From positions 45,011 to 109,010 of the forward strand of contig CAWKAN010000015.1 in the NCBI GenBank assembly GCA_963847615.1: 64,000 nt of DNA, read 5' to 3'. The notes under the pieces are model-generated. The model worked only from the letters and a program-made list of their open reading frames with translations, did no database searches and was not told the origin of the DNA. The DNA is from Palsa-883 sp963847615 (lineage in GTDB: Bacteria > Pseudomonadota > Alphaproteobacteria > Acetobacterales > Acetobacteraceae). How positions within the stretch are numbered: position 1 is the first letter of the stretch; each line of letters starts with the position of its first letter. Both the position numbers and the translations under genes were made by a program. Of the stretch, positions 51,983 through 58,819 are shown in pieces.

Positions 51983-53019
51983 GGGCTGGTTCCGGCGGGC
52001 CGGCCGGGGCTTGCCGCGGCGGATCGGTCGGGACGCACCAGTGCGTCACCGGAATGGACGCCGGAGAGGATTTCAAGCCCGTTCGGCAGCGCCGGGCTGG
52101 GACGCGGCTCGCCGCGCTGCACCGGCGTATCGGTTACGCCGCCGTCGGGCGCGCGCAGCCGCACGTAGTCGAGGCCGAAGCGGGTTTCGACGAAATCGGC
52201 CGGAACGATGAAGCCCTGCCGGGTGCCGGCGCTGATCCAGACCAGGACCCGATCGCCGACGAAATAGGAGCCGAGATCGGCCACCGTCGCGTCGGCCACC
52301 ACGCGGCCCTGCTCGATCTGCGGATAGACCAGCGTGATGCGCCCGCTGGTGCCCTGCCGGGCGCTGAGCTGGTCGGCGGCCAGGCGGATCGCATCGCCTT
52401 GCTGCAGGAACACCGCGTGCCGCTCCGGGATGCGCAGGCGCAGCAGGAACGGCTGTTCGCCGATCGTTGCGATGGTGTCGCCGTTCAGCACCACCGTTCC
52501 CTTGGTCAGCGGCACGGTCAGCACCCGCCCGGCGACCGGCGCCAGGACCTGACCTTCCGCCAGGTTCTGTTGCGCCACCGCGCGTTCCGCGGTGCGCGAG
52601 CGCAACGCGGCGGTGGCAACCTCGACCGCGGTGCGCGCCTGGTCCAGCGTGGTCCGCGGACCGGCGCCTTGGCGGAACAGCGTCTCCGCCCGGGCCAGGT
52701 CGGTCTGCGCCTGGGCCAGCGTCGACTGCAGCCCGGCGATCTGCGCGTCCAGCGAGTTGATCTGCAGCAGCAGCTTCTCGTCGGCGACGACGGCGATCAC
52801 CTGGCCCGGCGTGACGGTGTCGCCCTGGCGCACCGACAGGCTGCTGACGGTGCCGCCGATGCGGCTGCGCGCCGGCACGACGTTGGGGCTTTCCACCGTG
52901 GCGAACACCGCTTTTTCGTCGGTGAGCTCGCGGCTGTGCACGGTAAAGCCGGGCTGGGCGCGCGCGCCGGCCGCCAGGCCGAACAGGCAGGCAACGGCCA
53001 GCAGCGGAACGAGGCGCAT
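51979..53019 (-). CDS. RND periplasmic adaptor (membrane fusion protein)
   Basis: A 346-residue exported adaptor. A signal peptide (MRLVPLLAVACLFGLAAGAR) precedes the lipoyl-like half-motif FATVESPNVVPARSRIGGTV and SVRQGDTVTPGQVIAVVADE, then a coiled-coil hairpin with AGLQSTLAQAQTDLARAETL and the return half VLAPVAGRVLTVPLTKGTVV. It ends in beta-barrel and membrane-proximal domains. It links the RND pump to an outer-membrane channel. The rhodanese gene precedes it by 59 bp; all are likely expressed together. Confidence 0.92.
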   Translation of the reverse strand: MRLVPLLAVACLFGLAAGARAQPGFTVHSRELTDEKAVFATVESPNVVPARSRIGGTVSSLSVRQGDTVTPGQVIAVVADEKLLLQINSLDAQIAGLQSTLAQAQTDLARAETLFRQGAGPRTTLDQARTAVEVATAALRSRTAERAVAQQNLAEGQVLAPVAGRVLTVPLTKGTVVLNGDTIATIGEQPFLLRLRIPERHAVFLQQGDAIRLAADQLSARQGTSGRITLVYPQIEQGRVVADATVADLGSYFVGDRVLVWISAGTRQGFIVPADFVETRFGLDYVRLRAPDGGVTDTPVQRGEPRPSPALPNGLEILSGVHSGDALVRPDRSAAASPGRPAGTSP

Positions 53020-53078
53020 TGGGTGTCTCCTGGGACCGGCCGCCCTGGCGGTATATCTCTGGGCGGAACGATCCGCCA

Positions 53079-53438
53079 TCATCGGCGATCGACGACGCTG
53101 CCGGTGGCCGGATCGAGCGTGATGGTCGGCAGCCTGGCGTGCTTCCAGGCGAGGATGCCGCCCTTCAGGTGGGTGGTGACCGGAACGCCGGCGGCGATGC
53201 ATTTCGCCACCGCGGCCGCGGAGCGTTTGCCGGAGCCGCACTGCAGCACCACCTTGCGGCCATCCGCCGGCAGGGCGCGCGCGTCGAACGTCGTCAGCGG
53301 GAACAACAGCGCGCCATGGATGCGCTCGGTGATGTATTCCTGCGGTTCGCGCACGTCGATCAGCACGATTTCCTGGCGCCGCAGCGCGTCGTGCACCGCG
53401 CTCGGCGTCATCTCCTGAAGCGGTGGCCTGGGGTGCAT
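53079..53438 (-). CDS. Rhodanese-domain sulfurtransferase
   Basis: A 119-residue single-domain rhodanese. The active-site loop is VLQCGSGKRS with Cys67 as the persulfide-carrying residue, after IVLIDVREPQEYITERIHGA. It has no membrane segment, unlike YgaP, in which the same domain is joined to a DUF2892-like membrane part; here a DUF2892 gene lies on the opposite strand at 54588. It probably handles persulfide sulfur. It lies between the ArsR regulator and the pump genes. Confidence 0.92.
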   Translation of the reverse strand: MHPRPPLQEMTPSAVHDALRRQEIVLIDVREPQEYITERIHGALLFPLTTFDARALPADGRKVVLQCGSGKRSAAAVAKCIAAGVPVTTHLKGGILAWKHARLPTITLDPATGSVVDRR

Positions 53439-53586
53439 GGCGGTTTCCTGGCAAGGGTTCGGCGGATCGGGTTCGCTGCCGCGCGGCGGGGCGCGCAGGT
53501 GATGGCGCGCTGGCACCGCGCGGCATCGACCTCGATCAATGCGCGGCGTGCCGGCGGTGGCATCGTGCAAACGGGAGCGAGTGGCG

Positions 53587-53958
53587 TCATCGTCGGGTGC
53601 CGCGGCGTGGCAACTTGTTCGCCGCCTGCGCACGGCCGGTTGGCGCGCACAAGGCGGCCGGCTTGCAGTAGATCTCGAACAACGTGTCAAGCACGCGCCG
53701 GGCCGATGGGCTGGCGATCGCGTACCAGATGGTCTGCCCGTCGCGGCGCGTCTGCACCAGGCCGTCCTTGCGCAGCAGCGACAGGTGCTGCGAGACGGTC
53801 GAATCGCGCAAACCCAGCAAGCCGGCAAGATCGCCCACCGAGCGTTCCTGCTCGGCGAGTTGGCACAGGATCAGCAGGCGGTGCCGGTTGCCGAGCGATT
53901 TCAGCAATTCGGCGGCCTGGTCGGCGGCGGCGTGCATTTGGTCCGGATCGATCGTCAT
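53587..53958 (-). CDS. ArsR-family regulator, SqrR/BigR-like persulfide sensor
   Basis: A 123-residue winged-helix repressor. The recognition region reads LLGLRDSTVSQHLSLLRKDG with the wing QTRRDGQTIWYAIA. Two cysteines stand out: Cys32 in RLLILCQL and Cys98 in FEIYCKPAALC, 66 residues apart. In SqrR of Rhodobacter capsulatus the sulfane-sensing pair (Cys41 and Cys107) has the same 66-residue separation, and BigR has a similar pair. I infer a reactive-sulfur-responsive repressor. A -35/-10 pair with a palindrome lies just upstream, so autorepression of the whole leftward operon is likely. Cys104 is additional. Metal-binding ArsR is the alternative, but CxCxx motifs are absent. Confidence 0.85.
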   Translation of the reverse strand: MTIDPDQMHAAADQAAELLKSLGNRHRLLILCQLAEQERSVGDLAGLLGLRDSTVSQHLSLLRKDGLVQTRRDGQTIWYAIASPSARRVLDTLFEIYCKPAALCAPTGRAQAANKLPRRGTRR

Positions 53959-53976
53959 GCTCGTACTTTCGTTCTT

Positions 53977-54008
53977 GCGTATCTACGCGAACATGAATAT
54001 ATTGTCAA
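53977..54008 (-). promoter_or_regulatory. Promoter and probable operator of the sulfur-response operon
   Basis: On the minus strand TTGACA (54008-54003) is followed, after exactly 17 bp, by TAGATA (53985-53980), giving a plausible sigma-70 promoter 22 bp before the regulator ATG. The palindrome GCGTA-GA-TACGC (53977-53988) covers the -10, extending imperfectly to TTC and GAA on each side. A repressor binding there would block the promoter, as expected for the SqrR/BigR-like protein encoded immediately downstream. The region is AT-rich against a GC-rich background. Confidence 0.62.
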
Positions 54009-54120
54009 GCGACGGCACGCTGCCCTTGGGGCGGCGAGGCCAGCGGGGTCGAAGCACCGGCCGGGTGGGAGTGGACGCTGCGTCGGCGGGCGCTCATATT
54101 GGTTGAGTGGGAGACTTGTC

Positions 54121-54570
54121 ATGCCCAACGCGTCGCACATTGTCTGCCCGCATTGCGGCACGGTGAACCGCGTACCGGCCGAGCGCCCGGCCGGCGCCGC
54201 GCGCTGCGGCGGCTGCCGTGCCGCGCTGTTCGAGGCGCATCCGGTCGAGGTCGATGAGGCGCGGCTGGAGCAGCACCTGCGCGGCAACGACATTGCGGTG
54301 CTGGTCGATATCTGGGCCCCGTGGTGCGGCCCCTGCCGCGCCATGGCGCCGCAGTTCGAACGCGCCGCCGCGGCGCTGGAGCCCGCGGTTCGCCTGCTCA
54401 AGCTGAATGCCGACACCGCGCAGGACACTTGCGCGCGGCTGGGTGTGCGCGGCATTCCGGCGATCTACTTGTTCCGTAACGGCAGCGTGCTGGCGCAGAC
54501 CGCCGGCGCGATGAACGCCGACGCCATCGTGCGCTGGGCGCGCGACGGCCTGACCTCCCGTCCACAGTAA
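54121..54570 (+). CDS. trxC: Thioredoxin 2
   Basis: A 149-residue TrxC. The N-terminal zinc ribbon has Cys9, Cys12, Cys29 and Cys32 (CPHC and CGGC), and the redox centre is WAPWCGPCRAMAP (Cys69, Cys72) with the cis-Pro in GVRGIPAIYLF. TrxC reduces protein disulfides under oxidative or sulfur stress. It is divergent from the ArsR regulator with a 162-bp gap and starts after GGGAG. The DUF2892 gene follows by 17 bp. Confidence 0.95.
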   Translation: MPNASHIVCPHCGTVNRVPAERPAGAARCGGCRAALFEAHPVEVDEARLEQHLRGNDIAVLVDIWAPWCGPCRAMAPQFERAAAALEPAVRLLKLNADTAQDTCARLGVRGIPAIYLFRNGSVLAQTAGAMNADAIVRWARDGLTSRPQ

Positions 54571-54587
54571 CAACGGAGACCGCACCC

Positions 54588-54791
54588 ATGACGATCGATC
54601 GAGCCGTTCTCGCCTTCGCCGGCGCCATGACGCTGCTGAGCGCCGTGCTGGTCTGGCTGGTCAGCCCCTGGTGGCTGCTGCTGACTGCCTTTATCGGGCT
54701 CAACATGATCCAGGCCAGCTTCACCGGGTTCTGTCCGGCGGCGATGGTGTTCAAACGGCTGGGCGCCAAGCCGGGCTGCGCCTTCCAATAA
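54588..54791 (+). CDS. DUF2892 small membrane protein (YgaP-like membrane domain)
   Basis: A 67-residue protein with two membrane helices and the DUF2892 signature NMIQASFTGFCPAAMVFKRL. In YgaP this module is fused to a rhodanese domain and carries persulfide sulfur at the membrane. Here the modules are separate, facing each other across the regulator. Start ATG follows GGAGACCGCACCC. The 168 bp that follow contain no feature I can support. Confidence 0.9.
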   Translation: MTIDRAVLAFAGAMTLLSAVLVWLVSPWWLLLTAFIGLNMIQASFTGFCPAAMVFKRLGAKPGCAFQ

Positions 54792-54959
54792 CCTGCCGCG
54801 CGTCGGCCAAGGCGACGGTGGCAATGACGCGTTTCCTGCGCGTGCCGGGCGTCACCGCAGCGGGCGACGGCGGCCGGCGATCACATCCTTCAACCACATC
54901 CGTCGGCCGCATCGCTGCGTTGTCAACGCTTCGAACTTGAACCGACCAGTCAGGACGTC

Positions 54960-55736
54960 ATGCACAGTGCTCTCGCGGTTGGATCGGGCTCGCTGGTCGG
55001 TTTCTCGCTCGGATTGATCGGCGGCGGCGGGTCGATCCTGGCCGTGCCGCTGCTGCTGTATCTGGTCGGCGTCACCGATCCGCACCGCGCGATCGGCACC
55101 AGCGCGCTGGCTGTCGCGGTGAACGCCTTCGCCAACCTGCTGCCGCATGCGCGCGCGGGCAATGTGCGCTGGACCGCGGCCGCGATCTTCGCCGCCGCCG
55201 GCGTGGTCGGCGCCTTTGCCGGGTCTTCCCTGGGCAAGGCGATCGACGGCCACCGCCTGCTGACCCTGTTCGCCCTGCTGATGATTGTGATCGCCGTGTT
55301 GATGCAACGCCGCCGCAAGGTGACGAGCGGGCACGAGGGCAAGCTGCGTCGCGACGTCGTCGTGCGGCTGGTCGGCGTTGGCTTCGGCGCCGGCGCGCTG
55401 GCCGGGTTTTTCGGCATCGGCGGCGGGTTCCTGATCGTGCCGGGGCTGATCCTTGCGGCCGAGTTCTCCACCCTGCACGCGATCGGCTCGTCGCTGGTGG
55501 CGGTCGGCGCGTTCGGGCTGACCACCGCGGTGAACTACGCCGTGTCGGGCCTGGTGGACTGGTGGATCGCCGCGCTGTTCATCGCCGGCGGGATCGTCGG
55601 CGGCTGGTTGGGGGCCGCGCTGGCGCGCCACCTGTCGAACGGCCAACAGACGCTCAACCGGGTGTTCGGCGCGGTGGTGGTCGTCGTGGCATTGTACATG
55701 CTGGCGCACAGCGTCGGCTGGCTGGGGTCGCGATAA
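54960..55736 (+). CDS. TauE/SafE (TSUP) family sulfite or organic-anion exporter
   Basis: A 258-residue, eight-helix inner-membrane protein with two TSUP halves. The hallmark GSLVGFSLGLIGGGGSILAV appears in the first half and GFFGIGGGFLIVPGLILAAE in the second, the two Gly-rich re-entrant motifs of the family. Such proteins export sulfite, sulfoacetate or similar anions, or import sulfur compounds. The neighbours (thioredoxin, DUF2892, rhodanese, sulfur-type regulator) point to sulfite or thiosulfate. The ATG at 54960 directly begins the first helix. Confidence 0.92.
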   Translation: MHSALAVGSGSLVGFSLGLIGGGGSILAVPLLLYLVGVTDPHRAIGTSALAVAVNAFANLLPHARAGNVRWTAAAIFAAAGVVGAFAGSSLGKAIDGHRLLTLFALLMIVIAVLMQRRRKVTSGHEGKLRRDVVVRLVGVGFGAGALAGFFGIGGGFLIVPGLILAAEFSTLHAIGSSLVAVGAFGLTTAVNYAVSGLVDWWIAALFIAGGIVGGWLGAALARHLSNGQQTLNRVFGAVVVVVALYMLAHSVGWLGSR

Positions 55737-55759
55737 GGCGGCGTCCGACCGCCGCGCCA

Positions 55760-55880
55760 TCGCGGGGCATCGCCGGCAATGTGCATTTTGACCGGACGAC
55801 GTCGCCTCTCCGTCAAGCCGGCGATGCCGGAGAGAGGCTGCCCGGACCGGCCAAAATGAGACGTGCCGGAGCATCGCCGG
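55760..55880. repeat. Inverted-repeat-rich intergenic element
   Basis: Part of the 442-bp gene-free gap after the TauE gene. The motif GGCATCGCCGGC recurs near both ends, CATTTTGACCGG is mirrored by CCGGCCAAAATG, and GCCTCTCCG pairs with CGGAGAGAGGC around CCGGCGATG. The whole could fold into a multi-branch hairpin. No homologous copy is seen elsewhere in the window. The rest of the gap is filled by the next repeat and about 100 bp of unremarkable sequence. Confidence 0.65.
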
Positions 55881-55987
55881 CGCCCTGCGCCGGTATCGTC
55901 CGTTCCGCTGGTGCCGCGGTGTTTTGTCTGTCGAAGGCTTGCATGAGGTCGTTGCATAGTCGTTACGCGACAACTTATCCCTGGCGG

Positions 55988-56068
55988 CGGAATGATCGAC
56001 TCTCCGGCCGGACCCGGGGGCCGGCATGACGGGGGCGCGGCGCCGACGGGTCAATCCTTCCGCCGGTC
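55988..56068. repeat. GATTGACCC repeat, copy without intron
   Basis: Read on the minus strand it contains CCGGCGGAAGGATTGACCCG, CGTCATGCCGGC and GAGTCGATCATTC in that order. The first two match the 5' flank of the group II intron (from 42907) and the last matches its 3' flank at 44901-44913. It therefore represents the uninterrupted form of the element into which the intron inserted, apart from the additional hairpin found only in the intron copy. Confidence 0.82.
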
Positions 56069-56178
56069 GGTATTATCCCGGCCACGGCACCGCCGGGCGG
56101 CACCGCAAGGCCACGCCGGGAATGGCCGAGCCCGCGCGGCGTCGGGTGCCTGAAGCGGGCGGTTGATCGGAGACCACG

Positions 56179-56976
56179 ATGTGCGAACTGTTCGGCCTGT
56201 CCAGCCGCCTGCCAACGACCGTCAGCCTGTCGATGCGGGTGCTGGCGCGCCATGGCAGCTCCGCCGCCCACCTCGGCGACGGCTGGGGCGTCGCCTTCCA
56301 CATGGGCGAGGACGCGCTGCTGGTGAAGCAGCCCAGCCCGGCCGACCAAAGCCCGTGGATCGACTTCCTGGCCGCAAACCCGATCCGAGACCGCATCGTC
56401 GTCTCGCACATCCGGCGCGCGACGCGGGGCGAGGTCTCGCTGCGCAACACCCAGCCTTTCGTGCGCGAACTTGGCGGGCGGATGCACGTGTTCGCGCATA
56501 ATGGCCGGCTGCCGGAGATCGAACGCCGGTTCGCCGGCGCCTGTCGCCGCTTCCGCCCGGTCGGCTCGACCAACTCCGAGGTGGCGTTCTGCGTGCTGCT
56601 GGAGCGCCTGGCGCCGCTGTGGGACGCCGGCACGCCGTCGTCGGCGCAACGTTTGCACGCGGTCGCCGCGCTGGCCGAGGCGTTGCGCGCGCTTGGCCCG
56701 GCCAACTTCCTCTATACCGACGGCGAACTGCTGGTCGCGCACGCGCACCGGCGCACGCAGCACGACGGGTCGATCGCGCCGCCGGGCCTGTGGATGCTGC
56801 ACCGAAGCTGCCCGGTGGATCCGGACGCGCTGGCCGCGGCGGGGGTGACGTTGGATGACGGCCAGGTCGTTACGCTGTTCGCCAGCGTCCCGCTGACCGA
56901 CGAGGCGTGGCAGCCCATGCAGGAGGGCGAGATCGCCGCTGCCCGCGACGGCGCGCTCGAACGGGTTGCGGCGTGA
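56179..56976 (+). CDS. Class II glutamine amidotransferase (YafJ-like)
   Basis: A 265-residue Ntn-type amidotransferase starting MCELFGLSSRLPTT, so after Met removal Cys2 is the catalytic nucleophile. It shows the fold motifs LGDGWGVAFHMGEDA, RIVVSHIRRATRGEVSLRNT and FAHNGRLPEIERRF. Such single-domain proteins are related to the glutaminase part of GlmS/PurF and to EgtC; physiological role is unclear. It stands alone: a small intergenic gap to both neighbours and an opposite-strand NHL gene downstream. Confidence 0.92.
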   Translation: MCELFGLSSRLPTTVSLSMRVLARHGSSAAHLGDGWGVAFHMGEDALLVKQPSPADQSPWIDFLAANPIRDRIVVSHIRRATRGEVSLRNTQPFVRELGGRMHVFAHNGRLPEIERRFAGACRRFRPVGSTNSEVAFCVLLERLAPLWDAGTPSSAQRLHAVAALAEALRALGPANFLYTDGELLVAHAHRRTQHDGSIAPPGLWMLHRSCPVDPDALAAAGVTLDDGQVVTLFASVPLTDEAWQPMQEGEIAAARDGALERVAA

Positions 56977-57053
56977 AGCCTGGCGTCGGCGACCTCGATG
57001 CTGCGTACGTTGCAGCGCGATATCGGCGCGAGGTTGCGCCCCGGCTGGCGCCG

Positions 57054-57659
57054 TTATCCCGCCGGGGCGAGCTTGCGGATGCGGTGGTTCTCGGAATCGC
57101 CGAGGTAGATCGCGCCGTCCGGTCCGACGACGGCGCCGTGCGGACGCGCCAGGCCGGCCGCGGTTGCCGGACCGCCGTCGCCGCCCGCCCCGGCGACGTC
57201 GGCGACATAGAGGAACCGGTGCGTCGGATCGAGCGCCAGGCCATTGGGTTCGACCAGGGGTTCGCCGAACGGCGATCCCTCACCCGCCACGGTGGTGATC
57301 GTTCCGGTGGCGCCGTCGATGCAGCGCACCCGCCGGTTCAGCCGGTCGGCGACGTAGATGGTGCCGGCGCGATCGATGGTGACGCCGTAGGGTTCGTTGA
57401 AGCGGGCGCGGATGGCGGGACCGCCGTCGCCGGCGAAGCCGCGCTCGCCGGTGCCCGCGATCGTCGCGATGCCGCCGCTGCGTGCGTCAATGCGCCGCAG
57501 GCAGTGATTGAAGGTGTCGGAAAACACCAGGTTGCCTTCCGGGTCGAAGGCCAGGTCGAACGGGTTGTTGAGCTGCGCGGCCAGCGCCGGCCCGCCGTCG
57601 CCGGCGAAGCCCGGTTCACCGGTACCGGCGAGCGTGCTGATCGTCCATCGGTTTGCCAT
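57054..57659 (-). CDS. NHL-repeat beta-propeller protein, unusually short
   Basis: A 201-residue protein built from NHL repeats: AGTGEPGFAGDGGPALAAQL, then NPFDLAFDPEGNLVFSDTFN, NEPYGVTIDRAGTIYVADRL and PHGAVVGPDGAIYLGDSENH. Full-length relatives have five or six blades and over 300 residues; about four blades are present here, and the sequence jumps from FLYVADV to AGAGGDGGPATAAG, as if a blade were deleted in frame. No signal peptide. NHL proteins are usually binding scaffolds. It sits beside the alpha-E and ATP-grasp genes on the same strand. Confidence 0.82.
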   Translation of the reverse strand: MANRWTISTLAGTGEPGFAGDGGPALAAQLNNPFDLAFDPEGNLVFSDTFNHCLRRIDARSGGIATIAGTGERGFAGDGGPAIRARFNEPYGVTIDRAGTIYVADRLNRRVRCIDGATGTITTVAGEGSPFGEPLVEPNGLALDPTHRFLYVADVAGAGGDGGPATAAGLARPHGAVVGPDGAIYLGDSENHRIRKLAPAG

Positions 57660-57674
57660 GGGTGTTTCTCCGCC

Positions 57675-58814
57675 TCATCCGCCCAGTGGGGCACGCATCT
57701 CCTGGGCCATGCCGTCCTTGGCCAGTCCGTCCTGGATCATGCCATCCCTGGTCACACCGTCGCTCGTCACGCTGGCCGTCGTCGCGCTGGCCGGGGTCGC
57801 GCCGTCCTGGGTCATCGCCGCGGCGGCGGCCGGTTGTTGCTCATCGGCCAGCGGACGCCAGTCGCGGAAGAACGCGGTGCCGATCTCGCCGGCCAGCAGG
57901 ATCAGGTCACGCTGCACGGCATCGAGGAATTCGTGCAGGCCGTCGGCGATCACCCGCTCCATCGGACGGGCCAGGATGGCGGCGCGCACCTCCTCGATAC
58001 GTTCCAGGGAGGCAACGGTGCCGCGCAGGCCGTAGCGGCTGCGCAACTGGCCCAGCAGCCACTCCATCTGGCCCACGCACAGCAGCACGCTGCGCGGGAA
58101 CGAGGTATCGGTCAGCAGGAACCGCACCACGTCCTGCGGCGTGAAACCCGGCGGCGCCACGCGGCGGAACGCATGGTAGCCGGCGGCGGCGCGCAGCACG
58201 CCGGCCCACAGGGTCATTTCTTCCACGCGACGTTCCTCGGTGCCGGGCGGCACCAGCGAGTGGAAGCGGATGTCGAGCAGCCGCGTGGTCTGGTCGGCGC
58301 GCTCGATCAGCCGGCCCAGCTGGTAAAAACACCAGCCCTGGTCGCGGAAGAAGGTGCCCTCGGTGATGCCGGTGTGCTCCTGCACGCCCAGCTTGATCAT
58401 GCCGCACAGCCGCGACAGCCGGTCGCCGTGCAGCTCGGCCTCGGTGATCGCCGCGACGTCGCGATGGAACATGTTGAGCTGCATCCACATCTCGGTGGAG
58501 ATCAGCGGGCGCAGCGTGCGCGCGTTCAGCCGCGCCGCATCGATCGAGCTGGGGATGGAGCTCGGGTTGTCGCGCTCCAGCAGGTAGAAGCGCTTCACCG
58601 CATCCGCGTCGGGGGCGTGACCGCGCCTGGCGAACTCCGTCTCGTTGGCGTTGATGCGGATCAGGGCATACCAGGCCTCGGCCTCGCGCCCGGGGCTTTC
58701 GAAGGTCTGCGTCACGTCGATCAGCCGCGCCAGGTTCTCCACCCGCTCCAGGTAGCGGGCCATCCAGAACAGGCCCTCGGCATAGCGGGCGAGCAGCGGC
58801 AGGTCGTGCGACAT
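57675..58814 (-). CDS. Alpha-E domain protein
   Basis: A 379-residue helical protein of the alpha-E family (PLLARYAEGLFWMARYLERVEN, LNARTLRPLISTEMWMQLNM, WCFYQLGRLIERADQTTRLL). The C-terminal 45 residues are a degenerate pentad repeat (VTSDG VTRDG MIQDG LAKDG) encoded by 15-bp units. Alpha-E proteins are encoded with circularly permuted ATP-grasp and transglutaminase-like proteins in peptide-bond-forming systems of unknown product. It follows the ATP-grasp gene by five bases. The usual third partner, a transglutaminase-like gene, is missing in the window. Confidence 0.88.
   Translation of the reverse strand: MSHDLPLLARYAEGLFWMARYLERVENLARLIDVTQTFESPGREAEAWYALIRINANETEFARRGHAPDADAVKRFYLLERDNPSSIPSSIDAARLNARTLRPLISTEMWMQLNMFHRDVAAITEAELHGDRLSRLCGMIKLGVQEHTGITEGTFFRDQGWCFYQLGRLIERADQTTRLLDIRFHSLVPPGTEERRVEEMTLWAGVLRAAAGYHAFRRVAPPGFTPQDVVRFLLTDTSFPRSVLLCVGQMEWLLGQLRSRYGLRGTVASLERIEEVRAAILARPMERVIADGLHEFLDAVQRDLILLAGEIGTAFFRDWRPLADEQQPAAAAAMTQDGATPASATTASVTSDGVTRDGMIQDGLAKDGMAQEMRAPLGG
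57701..57820. repeat. 15-bp tandem repeat in the alpha-E gene 3' end
   Basis: Eight 15-bp units, for example CCTGGGCCATGCCGT, CCTTGGCCAGTCCGT and CCTGGATCATGCCAT. They resemble the EnvC units in the CCTGGGCC core. All lie in frame and extend the protein tail. Confidence 0.88.
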
Positions 58815-58819
58815 CGTCC

